A stretch of 64,000 bases of DNA, taken from Parelaphostrongylus tenuis (lineage: Eukaryota > Nematoda > Chromadorea > Rhabditida > Metastrongylidae). This document shows, piece by piece, positions 57,130-64,000 of this stretch. Where the stretch lies: assembly GCA_019055375.1 (NCBI GenBank), contig JAHQIW010006967.1, forward strand, positions 1-64,000, in the 5' to 3' direction. The first letter of the stretch is position 1; each line of letters opens with the position of its first letter. The notes under the pieces are model-generated. The model was given only the letters and a program-made list of their open reading frames with translations. It made no database searches and was not told where the DNA came from. The translations under genes were made by a program, and so were the position numbers.

Positions 57130-60100
57130 TCGTTTTTAAGATAAGATTGAGATTTTTTGCAAGGAAGAAAGGATCTTCCATAAATAAGGTGATAGATTTG
57201 AAACTGACCTTCTAGAGCTTCATAGTTTTTATTGGGATGCGACGAAAAACATTATACTTTTCCCAAATCCTCGTCTCCATTGCCCGTATTACGTTAGACA
57301 AAAAGTGCTGCGCTTTATCACATTGCCAGTGTTTTCCACCCTCAAGGATGAATATCGCCCGTGATTATTGAAAGAAAAATCCCTACTTATGATTGGTGAA
57401 GATCTTCCTGACATGGGAAGGTGTATTCAGTAGCGTCTTTTCCTTTCTGATCTACCACCATAATGCCTCTTTGATCAATTTTTTCCACCAAAAACACATC
57501 AGCGTTTAAATACGAACTTCATGTCTCCACTGATACTTTTGCTTTTCTCATTGTTTAACTGCATGCATTCTTAGTGAACAGATCGTGGATCTTCAACAGC
57601 GTCTCTCCTTATGTCCGTTTCACTGTGAAACTTCTTACACTAATTATACACCAATCACAAATAGATTCATATCAACGATTCCTTTCAAATGACAGCAATG
57701 TTGCACTGGCCTGTATTATCCAAAGGCCATAGTCTTGGCTATTCACTAATCCGAGTTAACTTCATCCTTCAGAAATGTCGAGGCTTTGTCGAAACTCACT
57801 CTGTAAATGAAATCGCATCGAAAGTTCTGCATTTTCAGGGTACAAATACACTCACATATTTTTCTCGTTGAGGCCGCGCCACTTCTCATCTCGCTTTCAC
57901 ATTCATTAGACCAGCAACTGATGTGCCATCTCACGCTGTTATGCGACGGTGTGTTAGGATCTTTAAAAAAAAACGCCACATAAAAAATCATCTATCATTG
58001 TTCTCATTGCAAACGTATTGAGCTAAACCATTCCCATTACCGCCCTCCTGATGCATCCAGTACACCAGGTTCTCACACCACGTCACCCTTTTGAAAATGC
58101 TGGGAATAAACTTTTCTGATCATCTACGATATCGAATAGATGTCGACACTACGGGTGAATAGTGTATTTCCTCCTTACATGCCTAAATTACTCGGCTATA
58201 AGTGTTCATGTTGTAATAGACATGGCCGCACGCACTGTTTTTCACGTATGGAGACGCTTGATGGCATCTATTGGTTGTCCAGTGCAGATGAGTTGATTCA
58301 AGGTTGTCACCACGGGCATTCGCCGACCTCATAACCGACTGCGGGCATGGCGCCTTTTGAAGGGTCAATTACGCGACGACTGCAAATTCGGAACCTTTAT
58401 TTTGTTTGTTGTGAATTTTCATATCCGGGCCTCTCAATGGGAAAATAAAGCCCTTTTCGACTTGAGTAACACTGTTTGGGACAAAATCTGAACCATGATG
58501 AGGGATGAAACGTACTATCTGAAGGACATAAAATACTAAAAATTGCATTTAACTTGATATCTGACTAGGCATTGGTCAAACTATTCTTTTGTTCTCTCCC
58601 AAATCATAGTACTGTATATTCCACTCTCTTTGGTCAACTTCTAAAGCACAGTGCAATATGAACAACGTCTGCGAACCTATTAGTTGGCGAGACTTCTTGG
58701 ATCTTGTTGAATCTCGAGAATCGAAACGTTTCTATATAATGAGTAGGCATTTCATAGCACTCATTTTACTGGAAGCTATAACAAACTAACCGAAAATTTC
58801 TGGTCACTAATGAGCGCCTGTTAACTGCTTTTTGATTTCTTCTTCGATTATTGCTCTTAAATCTCTTGATTTTGGCACCTAATTGCATTTTATGAACTTG
58901 TATCCATACGCGAATCCATTTATCAATATTCGTATCAGTATGGTCGCTCAGTTTACTTAGTTGATTTGCTACTCAATTTTTAAATAGTTAGTATCAGTGG
59001 ACCCTAAAATTCAAATTTTGATTCTCAAATTTCCTTGTAGTACATTCGATAATTTTTTCAAAGCTACTCATAATTCTACTTGTATATCTGACAAACAAAA
59101 CAAATTGTTGTAAATTGGGGTAGAGGGCGATTTGGAGGTATATGCACAGAGCTGACAACATTACATCATAACTACTTATCGCCCACATTTCTAACACTTT
59201 TTCCGACTGAAATTTTCCGAATATGAACAGCTTTCAAAGTTATTACGCATCATTTCCGTTGTAAGTCACGGATGTTTTGAGGCACTTCTTTTGCTGAGCA
59301 AAGGCCACTCAATAGACTTTAATCGATCATTTGAAAGTCTAAGTTTCGCACAACTCAAAAATGTCCTCTTAATTCAGAAAAGACCTCCTTACAGTGCTAC
59401 ATGTTTCAAAATGAAATCATGTTTTACAGGCGTCGCTTTTATTGCGATTCCATCTTGTAGGACGCAACTTTTCTCTTGGACTACTGATAATAATTCGATA
59501 GTGTAAGTTTTGGTAATCCCAGCACTGTGCTTGTTTTCTACAGACACCGTTTTACTGCAATGTAGCAGAAAAAAATGAGATTAAGCTTCAAACAGCTCTG
59601 CCTATCGGCTATGGTTTGTGAGCGTCTATGAACCGCTACGCCATCAGGCGCGTTTCACTAGTGGAGTGCGACTTTTGTTATTGTATTTAAGACTTTTCCT
59701 CGCTCTGGCAATAGATATAAATAAAACATGTAATTCTGATGCTTGAAGACTTAAACTTTCGAATGTTATCGTACTTAGGCTTAGATTGCTCAAGTTTCGA
59801 CTGAACTTGTGCTCGGCTAGCACATCACCCGTTCTAGAAGCTATCAGACATGCTTATTTTTTCAAATCCAGCTTTTGAATGATGGGATGACATTTGGAAT
59901 GCAAGCTTCACACAAAAGTAAAGCGTTTGGCTTTCATTTATCCTCGGAAGTTTCATCATGTATCTGACTTCATTGAACAATATAGATATTACTGAGTGCA
60001 TATCTGTCGTATACGTTCAAAATTTGAAAACTAATCTATGTATCAAGGCAGTTCTATTTCACAGTCAAGTTTCATATCGGTTTGCCGATACGGAGGAGTA

Positions 60101-60300
60101 ACATGATTTACCTGTGGCATGGGATCCAGCCTCAGACTGCGATCACGTGCGACGTGAGAACGTCGCTGACCACGGTGTTCAACCCGCACGTTCATTTGAT
60201 TCAAAGGAAAGTACTCAATCGATCCGTGCTAATACGATGTATGTATCCGTCCCATACCTTTTTGGTTTGATTTAATCGCCATTGTGATCTACGAGATAGT
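57130..60300. other. No recognisable gene
   Basis: Short frames only, none with support. No repeats recognised apart from base-composition runs. Confidence 0.35.
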
Positions 60301-60354
60301 CGGATTCGTGAGATGACCAAGCATCTTGTAGACACAAATCTATGTATAAATGTA

Positions 60355-60374
60355 TGTACATATATATACATACG

Positions 60375-60406
<32 letters not shown>

Positions 60407-60496
60407 GTATATATGTATTACTACATGTGCACGCATGTGTTTATTATGCATTTGCACATATGTACACATATATATGCATACGCATATATATGTACA

Positions 60497-60533
<37 letters not shown>

Positions 60534-60535
60534 GC
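60355..60535. repeat. TA-rich compound microsatellite
   Basis: Two TA runs (about 60375-60402 and 60499-60528) joined by TA/CA/GT-rich spacer, similar in layout to 7501-7765. The Tyr-Ile open frames across it on both strands are not genes. Confidence 0.9.
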
Positions 60536-60609
60536 TATTCTGAGTGTTTCTAATTGCCGATCAGCCTCGGCTTTTCCTATATTACTGAAGTGATTGAACA
60601 TGGAACGTC

Positions 60610-62285
60610 GACATGTTTTTGTAAGGGAGCTCCGCTTAAGTTGAAAAAACTAGTTCTTAAAGTTGGCATAATCTGTAAGGACTCCTAATCAATGAAATGT
60701 GCATTTCGTTTTCTTAGCTTAGTGTCTCAGTACATTATTACCGTTTGCATAGAATTTTGACTTGGAAATGAAGAAACCTTCATGCACAGCTTTTGCACAC
60801 CATCTATTCCTAAAATTTTTTTGTATGCCATGCTGCTTCTTTTCCTTGTTGCTTTCCAATTTCAATCGTTTATATTCTAACAGTGATGTCTTATAGACAT
60901 CAGCGTTGACTACAACTTCGTTATTCTTCTAAATGCTAGTGTATGATTCAGCAAAAACAAAATCCTAAATATGAAGTTGACTTTATGACGCGAAATCGAC
61001 CGAACAGACTTTAACGAGTGTACTGATTTGACTAGGAGAAAAGACAACAGGGACTTTTATAGAACGAAATTTCAGAGAGCATCCACTCCAAATCTCGTGC
61101 GACTACATCCCACGCAAACCGTTGAATCTCTAGAAGTGTTTTTAGAATGAAAATCTTGCGAAATATATCTGGCTATTTCCGATGGAACTTTTTCGAATAT
61201 TGAGTTGATTTTTCTTCGAAAGACTAAGATGTCCTAAAGTGTTCCTGAGTGTTAATTGAGATTTCTTTAGTTTAGCAATCAAGTACGAAATTTTTGCAAT
61301 ATACTATCATCGAATTTATTTATTTATTTATTTATTTTTGATTAGAGTCGAAGGATTTGGAAGCTGCGAAATGTTTTTTTTTTGAATGGATATACTGGAA
61401 TTTTATCAGAAAGTTGCCTTCTTTTATCATTCCTTTTTGCTACTATTTCCATTCTGTGTGTCTTTTTTTCCTGGCACTGTTTTCCTCTGTTTTGCTCAGT
61501 TGTCAGCAAGAATTATTTCTTCGTACGCTCAAACATTTGTGGCGCGTCTTCCTATCGTTCCCCAATCCTAATTATGAATACGAATATTTCTGCTCGAATG
61601 AGTATCTATACACTCATCCGAGTACTCTATTACAAGCGTCTCACCCACATACACTTTTATGTACATGCTGCTCATGTAGATAGTGTCTTCTTCGTTTACT
61701 TGTATTTTTAGCAGGGTTCTGTCGCGATATTAGGTAGTAGAATAAATTCTAACACTAATTCGAAGCATCGTCTAGGATATTCTGCGTTGCGATAGAATCC
61801 GTAGAAACACGCATCGATTTCAATACATGTTCAACGAAAGTAGCATAGTCTTTGAGAACGGCATTCTAACGCTCTCGCGGTGATGCCTAATTTCGCGTTC
61901 AGACGGCGACAAATTTTACGCTCTGCTGACAAATGCTTGGTATACCAATGACTTCATAAGTTCATAATTATCTCCGTCTCGTTTTGTTGTGATTTTCGTT
62001 TTAAAAATCGCTTTTTCTCTCCGTTTAAAAGAGTTTATGCCCTTGCTTATTTTTTCTCCATTATCTCCCTTACATCCACCTTTACTTCTGATGCATGTGC
62101 AGCTCATGTGTGTATGAAGATCCATATAGTAGTCTATTATGCAGTCATAAAGGATGCAACATCTGATAAGATTTTGTGTGCTACACAGGCAATATTACGC
62201 TATTCAGTTTGTGGCTTTGATATGCTCACATTCCATACAATACCCATAAGTCATTACAGCATTGGAAAAAAAAAACAAAAGTCTG
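60610..62285. other. No recognisable gene; ATTT microsatellite
   Basis: An (ATTT)n run of about six units lies at 61314-61338. The open frames at 61357-61711 are T-rich read-through of low-complexity sequence and lack splice support. Confidence 0.45.
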
Positions 62286-62292
62286 CATGCAG

Positions 62293-62459
62293 TGCCAGTT
62301 TATGGAGGTGGAGGCTTCTTTGGGCCTCTTCAGTGCCACACTTCGGGCGTACACTTTTTCCAACAATTACATTCTTTAACTGAGAGTGAGAAATTACTCA
62401 AGAAATTACTATTGAAACATCCTCCTATGCCGGACTCCTACCACAATATCCACCTTTGA
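62293..62459 (+). CDS. Possible last exon, unknown product
   Basis: After an acceptor-like CTGCATGCAG ending at 62292 the frame reads VPVYGGGGFFGPLQCHTSG, then QLHSLTESEKLLKKLLLKHP, and stops at 62459. The composition is plausible for a protein, but no upstream exon was found and the acceptor context is ordinary. Confidence 0.28.
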
Positions 62460-63690
62460 TAGGGTATTGACTGTTTAAGGAGTTGAGAAAAAGTTTCTGG
62501 GAGCTGAATTAGTTCACCAGAATGAATCGGCACCTGTAGGTATCATAGCGGCCACTCTCTCCACCTGGTTACTCATCGTGATAATTCTTAAACGTTATAT
62601 CTTGCCTCTTGATCAAGTGTTATTCAAAAAATATAAGCCAGTAGTATATGTATACGCATGTCAATAGGAGACAACTTTCAGTAAGAAAAAAAATTTCAAA
62701 CATTTCAAAAGTAAATTCGACTCATTAAGCAGCAACCCCATTTACCTTTGAAATATCCAAAGTTTTTGTCCAAATCTCTTATAAAAGTTAGGATTTTTCT
62801 CGAAAACTGCACATTGTTTCGAGCGATAGGGCGAATTTTCTTGCCGGTCCCTGAAATCATATCCTCATGCCTTTTATTAAAGGACTGTATAGCTGTCTCA
62901 GATGATATCTCAAACAATTAAGTAACATTCGAGCTTTTTTACAAAGCATGAAAACACACCTCGGAGGACCTATGTTCTTTCTTGGTTTCTGACAAATGAA
63001 ATTACTAGAGCTCAGTGGAAAGGAGCTCTATCTATTCGTCAATTAATGCAAGGTTTCTAAGATCATTGCTTTTAATTTCAAAATCTTTGCTTTATCCCTA
63101 CATTAGTGATTTCATTGTTGCTGTGGTCTTACTGGAGAGCTTCACCAAGTCTTGGACAATCTGAGAACGGCAGACGTCCTATCGTGACTTCTTTTCATTG
63201 ATTCACTGCTTTTAGAAATTACCGCAAAACGTCCAGTTGTACAGGACGTCGTGACTTCTCCTTCAACTCCGATCCTTTAACACTGGAGCCATAAATTAAT
63301 CCTGAAAGCTCTAGCTTTTTTGGATAAAACTAATTTTGCTCGGGTTTTATCGAAGGCGTAGCTCTAGGAGTGTAGTGAAGACCAGAATCGATTTGTTTCG
63401 CAGTAGTAAGAAGGACTAAAGTAGATTACTTCTTTTTTCAGAGAACCATCTTTGTTGACAAAGAATGTATAGTTCGAAAGAAGCACTACGTGATTCCAAA
63501 ATGTTGATTTTTTATAGTCACGGAGATCAGCAAAGTATTTCCCTCTTTCTTTGCTTACAGTTATAAGCATTCTTTCCCTCAATATAATTTCTTAAAGAAA
63601 AAATATTTCTTTTCTGTGGTTCGCTAAATGTGCGGATGCTCGACTTTGACTTAATAATAAATAAGGGAAAGTGATTTAGAAGAAGCTCTT
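62460..63690. other. No recognisable gene
   Basis: AT-rich spacer; nothing supportable before the hammerhead relic at the window end. Confidence 0.4.
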
Positions 63691-63694
63691 ATGA

Positions 63695-63990
63695 TTATTA
63701 TTTGAGCCAACTTGTCATGTGGTCTGGTAAGGGCAAGCCCGATACACGTGTTTTCGTCCTTACAGACTCGTTAGTCAGGCAGAATCCGTCGTCTTTCAAT
63801 AATTTTATAGTCAGTTCTCTCGGTAGCTCTGCTCCCTTACAGATAGTTATCGAAGACGAACGTTTTACACTCCATGTCAAGTATGTTCAATGTCGAACGT
63901 TTTGCACTTTATTTCGAGTGCGAAAACACTCTGTGTTAGGTGAAAGTTTCGCTTGACATAGAGTGTAGAACGTTGGTCTTCGATAGCTTC
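63695..63990 (-). mobile_element. Family-2 hammerhead element, copy (v), runs toward the window end
   Basis: The right end of the element on the minus strand carries the signature (plus strand 'ttatttgagccaacttgtca', 'tgtggtctggtaaggg'). Inward it has the ribozyme relic, then 'tatagtcagttctctcgg' and 'ctctgtgttaggtgaaag', which are collinear with the centre of the copy at 39121-39459. The sequence 'acgttttacactc' and its variants occur two or three times between 63855 and 63975, suggesting internal tandem repetition. Confidence 0.65.
63731..63785 (-). ncRNA. Hammerhead ribozyme relic
   Basis: On the minus strand CTGACTAACGA replaces CTGATGA (a small insertion disrupts the core). Stem II GTCTGTAAGGAC and GAAA are intact, and stem III ACACGTGT and stem I half ATCGGGC remain recognisable. 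An extra A precedes stem III. Not expected to cleave. Confidence 0.55.
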
Positions 63991-64000
63991 CTGTAATGGA

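Overview
The window looks like a transposon-rich intergenic and intronic stretch of a nematode genome, most likely a strongylid or hookworm-type worm. The evidence is short introns bounded by GT and TTTCAG-like acceptors, an interstitial TTAGGC-type telomeric repeat, and several copies of an RTE-type LINE of the kind common in hookworm genomes. It is AT-rich. Long open frames are almost all pieces of transposable elements, and the species assignment is inference.

Host genes are sparse. On the minus strand, 9394 to 5389, I can assemble the last eight exons of a coiled-coil protein with clean splice sites and a basic C-terminal tail; one exon carries a 1-nt frameshift. A short ORF just downstream (5072 to 4788) sits behind a TTTCAG acceptor and could be a trans-spliced downstream cistron. 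Weaker exon-like ORFs lie at 42823-43122, 45091-45268, 56567-57125 and 62293-62459.

Mobile DNA dominates. From left to right: a small inverted-repeat element (411-700); a head-to-head pair of tRNA-derived SINEs (2995-3322); a dispersed MITE-like family marked by a CTACAGCGTTATGG-type core; TA-rich arrays (7501-7765, 60355-60535); a roughly 3.3-kb diverged direct duplication (9700-16090); two palindromic MITEs (16238-16444, 18696-18909); a 5.7-kb inverted repeat built around an RTE copy (19256-24960); an internally deleted mariner (28570-29326); SINE clusters (29680-30465, 35330-35690, 51430-51730); piggyBac-like, mariner and Tc1-like relics (47.3, 49.8 and 55.6 kb); and a 5'-truncated RTE (51896-52618).

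The most interesting content is two unrelated families of small non-coding elements carrying type I hammerhead ribozymes. Family 1 (36967-37476) is a tandem, retrozyme-like array whose two ribozyme cleavage positions lie 284 bp apart; the second ribozyme (37394-37445) has a complete catalytic core. Family 2 occurs five times. The best copy (minus strand, 39181-39230) has a complete core, a GUC cleavage triplet and a 7-bp stem I. It sits inside a palindromic element (39121-39459), which interrupts an RTE copy (38817-40620), which is itself inserted in a mariner relic with a 10-bp target-site duplication. A related inverted-repeat element without a recognisable ribozyme lies at 35782-36145. These arrays resemble the retrozymes described in plants and animals. 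I see no protein in the window that would obviously mobilise them apart from the RTE reverse transcriptase.
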